Shown here: in pieces, positions 25,212 through 32,021 of the stretch | How positions within the stretch are numbered: position 1 is the first letter of the stretch | Layout of the letters: each line of letters opens with the position of its first letter | From: Alistipes sp. | GTDB lineage: Bacteria > Bacteroidota > Bacteroidia > Bacteroidales > Rikenellaceae | NCBI GenBank assembly: GCA_020026395.1 | Contig: JAHHQM010000002.1 | Coordinates: 62,001-126,000, forward strand | Direction: 5' to 3' | Length of the DNA: 64,000 nucleotides | Translations under genes and position numbers: made by a program | Notes under the pieces: model-generated | The model's database searches: none | What the model was told of the DNA's origin: nothing | The model's input: only the letters and a program-made list of their open reading frames with translations

Positions 25212-25853
25212 ATGTCACCCGCAAAACCGAAACACCGCATCATGGGCATTGACCCCGGCACGAACTACATGGGTTACGGCGTCCTCGAAATCGAGGGGCG
25301 CACGATCCGTTCGGTGGTGCTGGGCGATATCGATCTGCATAAAATGGACGACCCCTACGCCAAGTTGCGTTATATTTTCGAGCGGGTTACGCGTCTGATC
25401 GAAGATTACACACCCGACGAGGTGGCTTTGGAATCGCCGTTTTTCGGGCAGAACGTGCAATCGATGCTCAAACTCGGACGCGCCCAGGGCGTGGCGATGG
25501 CGGCGGCTTTGAGTCACGGATTGCCCGTTGCGGAGTATGCCCCGACGCGCATCAAGCAGACGATCACGGGTACGGGTGCCGCCTCCAAGGAGCAGGTGGC
25601 AGGCATCGTATGTCGCATGCTGATGGTCGAACACCCCTTGAAGAGGCTCGATGCCACCGACGGCATGGCCGTGGCCTTGTGTCACCACTTCACGACCTCC
25701 AATCCGCTGAACGGCGTCTTCGGCAAGGAGAAAGTCAAGGGATTGGGCGGAAATCAAAAAACGCTGTCGAAAAAAGGCTCGAAAAGTTGGGAGCAATTTC
25801 TCTCGGAGCATCCCGATCGGGAGATCCGACGAAGTGATCCGAAAGAAATTTAA
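25212..25853 (+). CDS. ruvC: Holliday junction endonuclease RuvC
   Basis: This 213-residue protein resolves Holliday junctions with RuvAB. The catalytic acidic residues are visible: Asp in MGIDPGTNYMGYGVLE, Glu in VALESPFF, and the Asp residues in LDATDGMAVALCHH. I chose the ATG at 25212, because the frame extends upstream to 25098 without family similarity and through the terminator region. The C-terminal ~35 residues (from about KVKGLGGNQK) form a lysine-rich tail beyond the RNase H core, making it longer than E. coli RuvC (173 residues). No other ruv gene is adjacent. Confidence 0.93.
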   Translation: MSPAKPKHRIMGIDPGTNYMGYGVLEIEGRTIRSVVLGDIDLHKMDDPYAKLRYIFERVTRLIEDYTPDEVALESPFFGQNVQSMLKLGRAQGVAMAAALSHGLPVAEYAPTRIKQTITGTGAASKEQVAGIVCRMLMVEHPLKRLDATDGMAVALCHHFTTSNPLNGVFGKEKVKGLGGNQKTLSKKGSKSWEQFLSEHPDREIRRSDPKEI

Positions 25854-25961
25854 TTTTTCTTTAAAATTTTTACAACTGCGCAACACGCCGACAATCAGTC
25901 GTATAAAGGTTGGCGCGGGGTCGGGATCGGCATTTTTTGCATAAAAATAAATCCCTTTTTA

Positions 25962-25993
25962 TTTGGAGCGTAACACATTTTGCCTTATCTTTG
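25962..25993 (+). promoter_or_regulatory. Promoter of the first tRNA-Arg gene
   Basis: TTTG at 25962-25965 and TATCTTTG at 25986-25993 are separated by 20 nt, matching the Bacteroidetes primary sigma factor promoter. The mature tRNA begins 21 nt after the -7 box. Confidence 0.85.
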
Positions 25994-26013
25994 CACTCGC
26001 AATCAAGAAATAA

Positions 26014-26087
26014 GGCGCCGTAGCTTAATTGAATAGAGCATCTGACTACGGATCAGAAGGTTACAGGTTTGAGTCCTGTCGGCGTCA
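26014..26087 (+). tRNA. tRNA-Arg (anticodon ACG), copy 1
   Basis: The 74-nt sequence folds as a complete cloverleaf. The acceptor stem is GGCGCCG/CGGCGTC with discriminator A, the D stem is GCTT/GAGC, the anticodon stem is TCTGA/TCAGA, and the T stem is ACAGG/CCTGT. The anticodon loop CTACGGA gives ACG, read as Arg (ICG after deamination, decoding CGU, CGC and CGA). The CCA end is not encoded. It is identical to the copy at 26286 and has its own promoter and terminator. Confidence 0.95.
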
Positions 26088-26100
26088 CTCTTAAGATTCG

Positions 26101-26127
26101 ACCACTTACAGCGGTAAGTGGTTTTTT
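26101..26127 (+). terminator. Terminator of tRNA-Arg copy 1
   Basis: CCACTTAC at 26102-26109 pairs with GTAAGTGG at 26114-26121 around a 4-nt loop, followed by six T. Confidence 0.9.
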
Positions 26128-26144
26128 ATTTCTCAAATCCTCCG

Positions 26145-26189
26145 GGTGCGAGCAAGGAGGGGTCGAGTAAAGAGGGGGCAAGCAAGGTG
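26145..26189 (+). repeat. Three imperfect 15-nt direct repeats between the tRNA genes
   Basis: The units GGTGCGAGCAAGGAG, GGGTCGAGTAAAGAG and GGGGCAAGCAAGGTG follow each other without a gap. They keep a G-G-(N)-(C/A)GAG-AA-G pattern. The surrounding short open frame has no other coding support. Confidence 0.6.
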
Positions 26190-26241
26190 AGCTCGAGGGG
26201 CAATGGCAAAACAAAAAAATCTCCCGAAATCCGACCGATAA

Positions 26242-26273
26242 TTTGCAGAAATAATTTATTTGTCATACATTTG
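26242..26273 (+). promoter_or_regulatory. Promoter of the second tRNA-Arg gene
   Basis: TTTG at 26242-26245 and TACATTTG at 26266-26273 are again separated by exactly 20 nt. The mature tRNA begins 12 nt after the -7 box. Confidence 0.85.
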
Positions 26274-26285
26274 TATTCGCAACAA

Positions 26286-26359
26286 GGCGCCGTAGCTTAA
26301 TTGAATAGAGCATCTGACTACGGATCAGAAGGTTACAGGTTTGAGTCCTGTCGGCGTCA
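26286..26359 (+). tRNA. tRNA-Arg (anticodon ACG), copy 2
   Basis: This 74-nt gene is base-for-base identical to the tRNA at 26014-26087, with the same cloverleaf and ACG anticodon. The flanking sequences differ except for the promoter elements, so the duplication is either old with selection on the tRNA or limited to the gene itself. Confidence 0.95.
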
Positions 26360-26366
26360 CTACTCT

Positions 26367-26400
26367 AAAAGCGGTTTGAAGCATTTCAAACCGCTTTTTT
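26367..26400 (+). terminator. Terminator of tRNA-Arg copy 2
   Basis: AAAAGCGGTTTGAA pairs with TTCAAACCGCTTTT around a 4-nt loop and runs into further T. It ends 20 nt before the adenosyltransferase start codon. Confidence 0.9.
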
Positions 26401-26419
26401 CATTTAAAACCCTCGCGCT

Positions 26420-26938
26420 ATGCTTACCAAAGGCTACATTCAACTCTACACCGGAAACGGCAAAGGCAAAACCACGGCGGCATTCGGACTTGCGGTTCGT
26501 GCGCTGTGTGCCGGGCAGAAGGTATATATCGGTCAGTTCGTCAAATCGATGAAATACAACGAGACGCGTCTTGAAGAGAAGTTCGCGGATCTGAGGATCG
26601 AGCAACTCGGCCGCGGCTGCTTCATCCACAAAGATCCCGACGCGGAGGACATCCGCATGGCGCACGAAGGGTTGGCGCACTGCCGTGAGATTCTTCAATC
26701 GGGGGCATTCGATGTGGTGATTCTCGATGAGTTGTGCATCGCCCTCTATTTCGGCCTGCTCGCGACGGATGAGGTTCTGGAGGCACTCGACGCAAAGGCC
26801 GAACACGTGGAGGTCGTCATCACGGGACGCTACGCCCCGCAGGAACTGATCGACCGTGCCGATCTGGTCACCGAGATGCACGAAGTAAAGCACTACTACA
26901 CGCAGGGCGTCCTCTCCCGTAACGGGATTGATCATTAG
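26420..26938 (+). CDS. cobO: Cob(I)yrinic acid a,c-diamide adenosyltransferase (CobO/BtuR type)
   Basis: This 172-residue P-loop enzyme attaches the 5'-deoxyadenosyl group of ATP to reduced corrinoids, forming adenosylcobalamin precursors. The Walker A loop GNGKGKTT is at residues 12-19, followed by the CobA-type motif IGQFVKSM and by VVILDELCIALYFGLL, which contains the Walker B-like acidic residues. Length fits the 170-200 residue BtuR/CobO family. It is the only gene between the tRNA pair and the convergent nrdG. No other corrin gene is adjacent, so it may serve salvage. Its product is the ligand expected for the riboswitch upstream of nrdD. Confidence 0.92.
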   Translation: MLTKGYIQLYTGNGKGKTTAAFGLAVRALCAGQKVYIGQFVKSMKYNETRLEEKFADLRIEQLGRGCFIHKDPDAEDIRMAHEGLAHCREILQSGAFDVVILDELCIALYFGLLATDEVLEALDAKAEHVEVVITGRYAPQELIDRADLVTEMHEVKHYYTQGVLSRNGIDH

Positions 26939-27213
26939 ACGCGCGGCGGTTTAAAAGTCGCACCGTATCACCCGCACAAAGGGGGTAAGGGATACCCGCG
27001 ACCCACCCTGTACAAAAAAAAGGAGCTATCCGCATCGCGCCCCACGCAAAAGGGACGCCTGCCCCACTCTTCGCGCCACACAATCCGCGCAGGGGATACC
27101 CGCACCGCGCAAAAGGGACACTTCCTCCCCACTGCGCCACCCGCACCGCGCACCATACTCCTCACGCACCGCGACTCACGCACTCCAACCACACCGCACA
27201 CCACGCCCCGCAC
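26939..27213. other. C-rich, gene-free tract between cobO and the nrdG terminator
   Basis: There is no plausible gene. From about 27040 to 27210 the plus strand is very rich in C and A with few G or T, built from short variations of ACCGCGCA and CACGC. Both strands give only low-complexity translations. It looks like degenerate spacer sequence of the kind also seen near 30460-30640 and 34760-34960. Confidence 0.5.
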
Positions 27214-27260
27214 AAACACAAAACGACCGAACCCCCAAAAGGTTCGGTCGTTTTGTGTTT
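27214..27260 (-). terminator. Long perfect hairpin, bidirectional terminator (nrdDG and cobO)
   Basis: The arm at 27214-27233 pairs perfectly over 20 bp with 27241-27260 around a 7-nt loop (CCCAAAA or similar), with A and T runs at the base on both sides. It lies just past the nrdG stop (27271) and can also end the convergent cobO transcript. Confidence 0.85.
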
Positions 27261-27270
27261 CGGGAAAAAT

Positions 27271-27738
27271 TTACTTTCTCCAGAACTTATGCGTGATATC
27301 TTCCCACTCGTCCTCCGTAATCCGATAGAGATGTTGGTTGGTCGAGGGCGATGACAACGGCCCGTGAGCGGCATCCCAGTGTCCGAGTTTGATGTAGTCG
27401 AACGATCGGGGATCGAGTCCTTCGGGCAGCTTGTCGCAACCCGAATACCAGCCCGTTTTCATGCGGGGCATCTGCTCCTTGACAAATCGCGCCAGCCGCG
27501 CCACCTCCAGAGGGGAGGCATCTCCGCCCATAAAGCAGATGCAGGTGACGGATCGTCCGTAACACCCCAACAACCCCATCAGTGCCTCCTCATCGAGCAC
27601 ATGGCCAATGTCCTGTTGCAAGTGCAGGCTGTGACACCCCTTGCAACGGTTCGGGCAGTTGGTGATGTTTAACGCGAGGGTCGTTTCATCGGGAATTTCA
27701 GCAAAAACAATATCGAAATTGTAATATTTTACGGTCAT
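27271..27738 (-). CDS. nrdG: Anaerobic ribonucleotide reductase-activating protein (NrdG)
   Basis: This 155-residue radical SAM enzyme uses a 4Fe-4S cluster and S-adenosylmethionine to place the glycyl radical on NrdD. The cluster motif CX3CX2C is Cys28, Cys32 and Cys35 in ITNCPNRCKGC, and CFMGGDASPLEV carries the SAM-binding glycines. Size is typical of the compact NrdG group. It starts 3 nt downstream of nrdD on the minus strand and is closed by the long hairpin at 27214-27260. Confidence 0.95.
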   Translation of the reverse strand: MTVKYYNFDIVFAEIPDETTLALNITNCPNRCKGCHSLHLQQDIGHVLDEEALMGLLGCYGRSVTCICFMGGDASPLEVARLARFVKEQMPRMKTGWYSGCDKLPEGLDPRSFDYIKLGHWDAAHGPLSSPSTNQHLYRITEDEWEDITHKFWRK

Positions 27739-27741
27739 TCC

Positions 27742-29865
27742 CTAACACTCCTTTTCAAGTTTCACGTCATTGGCATTGGCGTGCGCATAGAAACGGCGTG
27801 CGGCTTCCTGCTGACGTGCCACCGAGAAATTCGAGACACGTTTCATGTAACCGATCACACGGGTCAGATAATCGACATTCTTCGAGTGACACTTGGGACA
27901 CTCCTTCAGGTAACGCTTGTCGATGCATCCGCAATCGTTGCAGATCGTGTTGGGAATATTGAATGTAAAGTAGTTGCAACCCTCGTCGGCAGCCACGCGC
28001 AACAGCTGGCGGTACTGCTCCTTCGAAAGGTGATTCTCCAGGTTCATGTGCAGTGCCGAACCACCCGTCAGATGCTCGATGTACTTGCGGCCGTGCAGAC
28101 GGAACTTGTCGATGATGTTGAGCGACTCGTCCTCCACGATGTAGAAATAGGAGTTGTAGCAGTCGCGCGGTACCTTGTAACCGTCCTCGCGATCCCACTT
28201 GGCATGTTTTACACCCACATTCTCGGCGGGAATCATCTCGCAGTTGAACATCAGATCCTTCGAACGATACTTCTTGTTGTAACGCTCGATCAGACCCAGC
28301 ACGTTCTGCACGAACTCGACATATTGGGGATTGTCGTTGATCTCGATACCCAGCGACTCGGCAGCCTCGACAAGGCCGTTTACGCCGATCGTCAGATACT
28401 GACGCGACAGGTTGATGTAACCCGCATCAAACAACGGAAGCATACCCTTGGCCTGCAATTTCTTCAGGTTTTCGTTGTAGGCCATCTGCACCTTGTGTAC
28501 CAGATCGACAATATCCTCCAGAAACGTCAGATAATGCACGCCGTTCTTCTCGGCATGCTGCACGCAACGGTTCAGGTTGATGGTCAGCACGCTCTTCGAT
28601 CCGGTCGAAACACCGCCCGCACCCAGCGTATAGCTGAATCCGTTGTCCTGAATCTCGTTTCTCAGTCGGCAGCACGACGACAGCGAATCAGCATTGTCGC
28701 TCAGGTAGGTAAAGAACGAGTGACCCTCCGCATACATCTCGGCGGTGAAATCGCCCCACTCCTTATCCTTCACATCGCCGTTTTCGGTCAAAAGCGCCAT
28801 GGTCTCCACAGGGAAGGTCAGCACGGTCTTCGTGCGCTCCTTGTTGAACCACTTCATGAAACGCTTCTGCAACCACGACAACGAATCCCAGTTGGGACGC
28901 GAACCGTCGGGGAAACGAAATTCGCCGAACAGGCTCTCGAAATAGAAGCGGTCGTAGTAAGCCACGTTCCAGAACACGGCCTGGAAGTTACGGGCACCGG
29001 TAGGCTGGTTGATCGAGTAGACGATCTGCTCGAAGCAGTCGGTGATCATCTTGTCGATGGTGCGCTGCTTGGTCGAAAGATCGACCACCTTGTCGGCGTT
29101 CAGATAGTAGTCCTTGCCGTACTCCATTTCGATGAAGTAGTTCATGTACATGAGGAATTCGGGCGTGGCGCACGCACCGGACAACATCGACGATACGATG
29201 AACACCATATTGACAAAACCGCCGCAGAATGCCTTGAGGTTGGTCGGGCGCTTCGAGTTACCGCCCACCGAAATCGTACCGCCCAAAAGCCACGGATACA
29301 TCGTGATCGAGGCGCAATAGTTGGCCATCGACGTCTCGTCGTTCTTGTAAATATAGTGGTTGTTGAGCAGGTAGAGGTATTTGTCGGACAGCTCCTTACC
29401 GAACATCTCCTTGATCTGGTCGGTGAGGATACGACGGTTCAGACGAATGAAATTCTGCTTGGGCAGCTCACCGATCAGCGTCGCAATGTTCTTGTTCTCG
29501 ACGTTGGCGTTGGCGTCGTATTTGGAACCCGTTGCGGGGTTTTTGGCCTCGCAGTAGTCCATCAGGAAGTTGAGTTTCTCGCGTTCTTCGCGATCCTCAG
29601 TATGTTTCTGGCGATAAAGCATATAGCTCTTTGCCACCGCAAAATAACGCTCGGCCATCAAAGCCACTTCAACCTGATTCTGGATCTCCTCGACGTTCAT
29701 GCCGTCGGACACCCTCACACGGCTCAAAATCGCCATCAAATCATCGTCCGAAGCGTAAGCGCCCACCGACAGGAAGGCCTTGCACACGGCACGACGGATC
29801 TTTTCGATGGAGAAAGGTTTCCGCTTGCCGTCTCGCTTGACGATGTAAATTTCCGAACTGCCCAT
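27742..29865 (-). CDS. nrdD: Anaerobic class III ribonucleoside-triphosphate reductase (NrdD)
   Basis: This 707-residue oxygen-sensitive enzyme makes deoxyribonucleotides from ribonucleoside triphosphates. An N-terminal ATP-cone (IVKRDGKRKPFSIEKIRRAV) for allosteric control is followed by the catalytic barrel. A C-terminal zinc site has CNDCGC and CPKC, and the glycyl-radical segment is TRVIGYMKRVSNFS. It is translated first, with nrdG 3 nt downstream. The upstream leader contains a cobalamin riboswitch, so expression should fall when adenosylcobalamin is plentiful, presumably because a B12-dependent reductase elsewhere can take over (inference). Confidence 0.96.
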   Translation of the reverse strand: MGSSEIYIVKRDGKRKPFSIEKIRRAVCKAFLSVGAYASDDDLMAILSRVRVSDGMNVEEIQNQVEVALMAERYFAVAKSYMLYRQKHTEDREEREKLNFLMDYCEAKNPATGSKYDANANVENKNIATLIGELPKQNFIRLNRRILTDQIKEMFGKELSDKYLYLLNNHYIYKNDETSMANYCASITMYPWLLGGTISVGGNSKRPTNLKAFCGGFVNMVFIVSSMLSGACATPEFLMYMNYFIEMEYGKDYYLNADKVVDLSTKQRTIDKMITDCFEQIVYSINQPTGARNFQAVFWNVAYYDRFYFESLFGEFRFPDGSRPNWDSLSWLQKRFMKWFNKERTKTVLTFPVETMALLTENGDVKDKEWGDFTAEMYAEGHSFFTYLSDNADSLSSCCRLRNEIQDNGFSYTLGAGGVSTGSKSVLTINLNRCVQHAEKNGVHYLTFLEDIVDLVHKVQMAYNENLKKLQAKGMLPLFDAGYINLSRQYLTIGVNGLVEAAESLGIEINDNPQYVEFVQNVLGLIERYNKKYRSKDLMFNCEMIPAENVGVKHAKWDREDGYKVPRDCYNSYFYIVEDESLNIIDKFRLHGRKYIEHLTGGSALHMNLENHLSKEQYRQLLRVAADEGCNYFTFNIPNTICNDCGCIDKRYLKECPKCHSKNVDYLTRVIGYMKRVSNFSVARQQEAARRFYAHANANDVKLEKEC

Positions 29866-30142
29866 AGTAGTATCTCTTTAAATTTAATTCAGTAAAAAAA
29901 AATTACATTTCAGTAAAAACTCACATTTACGTTCTGGTTTTCCACCACCCCGCTCCTATTTTCCCGGAAGGCAGGAGCACCCTGTCACTCACCGCAACGA
30001 AAACTTCAAAAAAGTCCTCGTTGTCAGCCCCAAATCAAGGAAAAATGTTCTATTTTTCCCTTTATTTTTACTTTGTTCCCAGAACACGCCATTGAAGGGC
30101 GAATGTGTCTTACTCCCGGACAAAAATCACCCCGCACATCCA
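29866..30142 (-). promoter_or_regulatory. Leader between the riboswitch aptamer and nrdD (expression platform)
   Basis: This stretch of about 275 nt lies in the nrdDG mRNA 5' region and holds no credible ORF. It contains possible hairpins: GCTCCT/AGGAGC around 29952-29978 and an A/T-rich AAGGAAAAAT/ATTTTTCCCTT near 30039-30063. Either could be part of a B12-dependent terminator or a sequestration structure. I cannot tell which without folding. Confidence 0.4.
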
Positions 30143-30298
30143 AGGCAGGTCTTCTGACTCGCTCCCGATCATGCGCCTTCCCGCTTTCTCCCAATAAAAG
30201 CAGTGGCATAAAGAGTGCACGATACCACACGGAGTTCACAGCTACGGGTATAGTGCTGATTTTCACAGACTTCCCTTTTGATCTCTGAGACAACTGAC
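30143..30298 (-). promoter_or_regulatory. Cobalamin (adenosylcobalamin) riboswitch upstream of nrdDG
   Basis: On the minus strand the sequence has the ordered conserved blocks of the cobalamin element. AAAAGGGAAGTCTGTGAAAA comes near the 5' side (30280-30261), a core follows with GCCACTGC in place of the classical CACTG block (30205-30190), then GGGAAGGCGC (about 30180-30171), and finally a closing GTCAGAAGACCTGCCTT (about 30159-30143). The divergent middle is typical of Bacteroidetes versions. It lies on the same strand as nrdD, 278 nt upstream of its start and just downstream of a strong promoter. Such elements repress the genes they precede when adenosylcobalamin binds. Confidence 0.88.
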
Positions 30299-30323
30299 GT
30301 TATCGGAGAACCTTGATGCGGAA

Positions 30324-30354
30324 CAAAATTAGGAATAGTTTTAAGATAAACAAA
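30324..30354 (-). promoter_or_regulatory. Promoter of the riboswitch-nrdDG transcript
   Basis: On the minus strand TTTG (30354-30351) and TAATTTTG (30331-30324) are spaced by 19 nt, a full match to the Bacteroidetes consensus. Transcription would start near 30320, about 20 nt before the riboswitch. Confidence 0.8.
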
Positions 30355-30662
30355 TTTATTCCCATCAAAAAAAATGAACATTCTATGAACACCTCCGCCC
30401 TATGTGGTTATGGCGCGGATTCCGCCCTTTTAATAAAAATTTTTAATACCGGACACCCCGAAAATCGCCCTTCGCCATCCCTTTGCCACAAACGCCCCTC
30501 CCCCTTCTCCCTCAGCACCCGTTCAGCCCCCGCAGCACAAATCCTCCAAAAACTGTCCCAAAAGCCCGGATAAAACCCAATGATATATTTAGGTTTTCAA
30601 ATCAAGAATTTCGGCTTCCGTCGAAAAGTCCGACCCCACCCCCAAAAGCATACCCTATATAT
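30355..30662. other. Intergenic stretch between the nrdDG promoter and the repressor terminator
   Basis: I see no gene. The sequence from about 30460 to 30560 is C-rich, with few G on the plus strand. A short open frame from 30385 begins MNTSALCGYG but becomes low-complexity Pro/Ser-rich and is probably chance. No tRNA, hairpin array or further riboswitch is visible. Confidence 0.5.
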
Positions 30663-30700
30663 AAAAAAAAAGACCTTCGGTTTTCCCGAAAGTCTTTTTT
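30663..30700 (-). terminator. Terminator of the S24 repressor gene
   Basis: On the minus strand AAAGACTTTCGGG pairs with CCGAAGGTCTTT (one mismatch) and is followed by nine T. It begins about 22 nt after the repressor stop codon. Confidence 0.8.
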
Positions 30701-30722
30701 CAAGCGATTTTCCGCCCCGCAG

Positions 30723-31394
30723 CTAACGCATCGAATTCATACGGATCGACGCCTTGACCAAGGCCAACGCACGGATGCGCGAGATCTCGACATCCTTGTC
30801 GGCGTGGTGCGGATTCTGACTCACCAGCTTGACAAATCCCTTGCGTTCGGATTTCTGAATGTATTTCACCGTGACATACTCCTCGCCCTCCATGTCGATC
30901 GACAGCAGGTACATGTCGCCCCAGAAAATATCCTCAATATCGTTGAGCTGCTTATAGAGTACGATGTCGCCACTCTTCAAAAGCGGATACATCGAATCGC
31001 CCACAATGTAGATCGCCCCGTCACACTTGGGCAGATTGGGGATATGGATGTAATTGATGGGTTTGTTGTCGGGTTGATCAGTGAACAGCGGCACCAGTCC
31101 CGCCGTACCCTCGATCGAATACAACGGCACACTCTGCAGGGGCAGCGAATTGTCGGTGCGGTGCATGTAAGCCGTAAAGTCGGGTTCGGCATTGAACATA
31201 TTGCCCCGACCCGTCTCCAGCCAGTCGGGATTCACATTCAATTCTTGAACCAATATATTTCGATTGCGTGCCGAAAGTCCCGCCTTGCCCGTTTCGATCA
31301 TCGAAAGGGCGGCCTTACCGATTCCAAGGTGCTGAGCCAGTTGCTCTTGGGTCATTCCGAGTTCTTTACGGATCAGTTTTACACGTTGATTCAT
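30723..31394 (-). CDS. CI/LexA-like repressor with S24 peptidase domain
   Basis: This 223-residue protein has an N-terminal XRE-type helix-turn-helix (about residues 15-37, with MTQEQLAQHLGIGKAALSMI) and a C-terminal S24 peptidase domain. The self-cleavage parts are visible: a candidate Ala98-Gly99 site (EGTAGL), nucleophile Ser134 in VGDSMYPLLKSGD, and general base Lys177 in YVTVKYI. This is the layout of phage CI-type repressors that self-cleave under RecA activation. It is divergent from a small ORF and a terminase, so it probably controls that module (inference). It could instead be a general stress regulator. Confidence 0.85.
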   Translation of the reverse strand: MNQRVKLIRKELGMTQEQLAQHLGIGKAALSMIETGKAGLSARNRNILVQELNVNPDWLETGRGNMFNAEPDFTAYMHRTDNSLPLQSVPLYSIEGTAGLVPLFTDQPDNKPINYIHIPNLPKCDGAIYIVGDSMYPLLKSGDIVLYKQLNDIEDIFWGDMYLLSIDMEGEEYVTVKYIQKSERKGFVKLVSQNPHHADKDVEISRIRALALVKASIRMNSMR

Positions 31395-31436
31395 ATAAAA
31401 TATTGTAAAGATTTAGAATAAAAACTATTTCTTTTA

Positions 31437-31468
31437 TTCGTTAAATTCAAATTTTGAACTTATCTTTG
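31437..31468 (+). promoter_or_regulatory. Putative promoter of the small ORF/terminase side
   Basis: A perfect -7 box TATCTTTG lies at 31461-31468, with TTCG (one base off TTTG) at 31437-31440 and a 20-nt spacer. It faces away from the repressor gene. Confidence 0.6.
31446..31458. promoter_or_regulatory. Candidate operator palindrome between the divergent promoters
   Basis: TTCAAA and TTTGAA are exact inverted halves around one central T. The palindrome lies between the -33 and -7 elements of the plus-strand promoter and just downstream of the minus-strand promoter. Binding of the S24 repressor here would block the terminase-side promoter and could feed back on its own transcript. This is inference from position. 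Confidence 0.45.
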
Positions 31469-31473
31469 CGCTA

Positions 31474-31505
31474 CAAAGTTAAACAATTTACCCTTACAAA
31501 GCAAA
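31474..31505 (-). promoter_or_regulatory. Putative promoter of the S24 repressor gene
   Basis: On the minus strand TTTG (31505-31502) and TAACTTTG (31481-31474) are spaced by 20 nt. The start codon at 31394 lies about 75 nt downstream. The two divergent promoters are only 5 nt apart at their -7 boxes and therefore mutually overlap. Confidence 0.65.
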
Positions 31506-31536
31506 AAAAATTTGAAAAAACGCATCATTATCAAAC

Positions 31537-31836
31537 ATGTATTCGGTTTCATCTAAACTTTATGATGAGGCAACAGCGCTGATTTGCCAAGCAGCCGACG
31601 GTCGCGGATATCTCTCCGACGCGTTCGGTTTCGAGTACGGGGATGTGGCGTGTCGGTTAAGCCTTTCGGTGCTTCTCTACTATACGGAAGTGGATTTTCC
31701 CGAAGGCCGACGCCGCCTGCTGTGCGATGCGGTTCCCGTGTGGTGGGAATTTCACACCACGACTCCGGAGCGGGAACTGCTCAACGACTTCTCGTTCTCC
31801 GAGGTACGCAAACGCCTGCAACAAAGTTGCCGATGA
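31537..31836 (+). CDS. Small hypothetical protein divergent from the repressor
   Basis: This 99-residue soluble protein (MYSVSSKLYDEATALICQAA at the start) has no signal peptide, membrane segment or motif I recognise. It is acidic in the first half and contains aromatic-rich VPVWWEFHTT near residues 66-75, with a helical C-terminus. Position directly opposite the CI-like repressor, behind its own -7 box, is where phages carry an early regulator such as Cro, but no helix-turn-helix is evident. A DNA-packaging accessory (small terminase-like) role is equally possible. Codon use fits its neighbours. Function unknown. Confidence 0.7.
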   Translation: MYSVSSKLYDEATALICQAADGRGYLSDAFGFEYGDVACRLSLSVLLYYTEVDFPEGRRRLLCDAVPVWWEFHTTTPERELLNDFSFSEVRKRLQQSCR

Positions 31837-32021
31837 CAACTTTGTTCCTTCGGACATCCGCCGCCTCCCTTCTTTTCGGATCCGGCATGATCCTGCGGAT
31901 GTCGCTCTTCTTTCATTCGCACTCCCGACGACCGCCCGTCGTGATGCCGCACAAAGGCCGTCGGAAGCGCAAAACCCCTTAAAACCGCATCGGAGGCCGA
32001 ACGCCTCCCTACATTTACCCT
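31837..32021 (+). other. Gap before the terminase with a possible 49-codon ORF and hairpins
   Basis: An ATG at 31833 overlaps the previous stop (ATGA) and opens 49 basic codons to 31982 (MTTLFLRTSAASLLFGSGMI at the start). It may be real through coupling, but it has no recognisable homology. The region also contains inverted repeats GACATCCGC/GCGGATGTC (about 31853 and 31895) and GGAGGC/GCCTCC (31992-32008), the second just before the terminase start. Confidence 0.35.

Noticed and set aside
26118..26300. A 60-codon frame between the tRNA genes
   Set aside because: It crosses the second tRNA promoter and ends inside the tRNA. The 15-nt repeats alone keep it open.
27781..29895. A 704-codon open frame on the plus strand
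   Set aside because: It is antisense to nrdD. NrdD has full motifs and riboswitch-driven transcription on the minus strand, whereas this frame has none.
30385..30573. Short ORF beginning MNTSALCGYG near the riboswitch promoter
   Set aside because: After the first 20 codons it becomes low-complexity Ser/Pro sequence, and it has no ribosome-binding site or relatives that I recognise.
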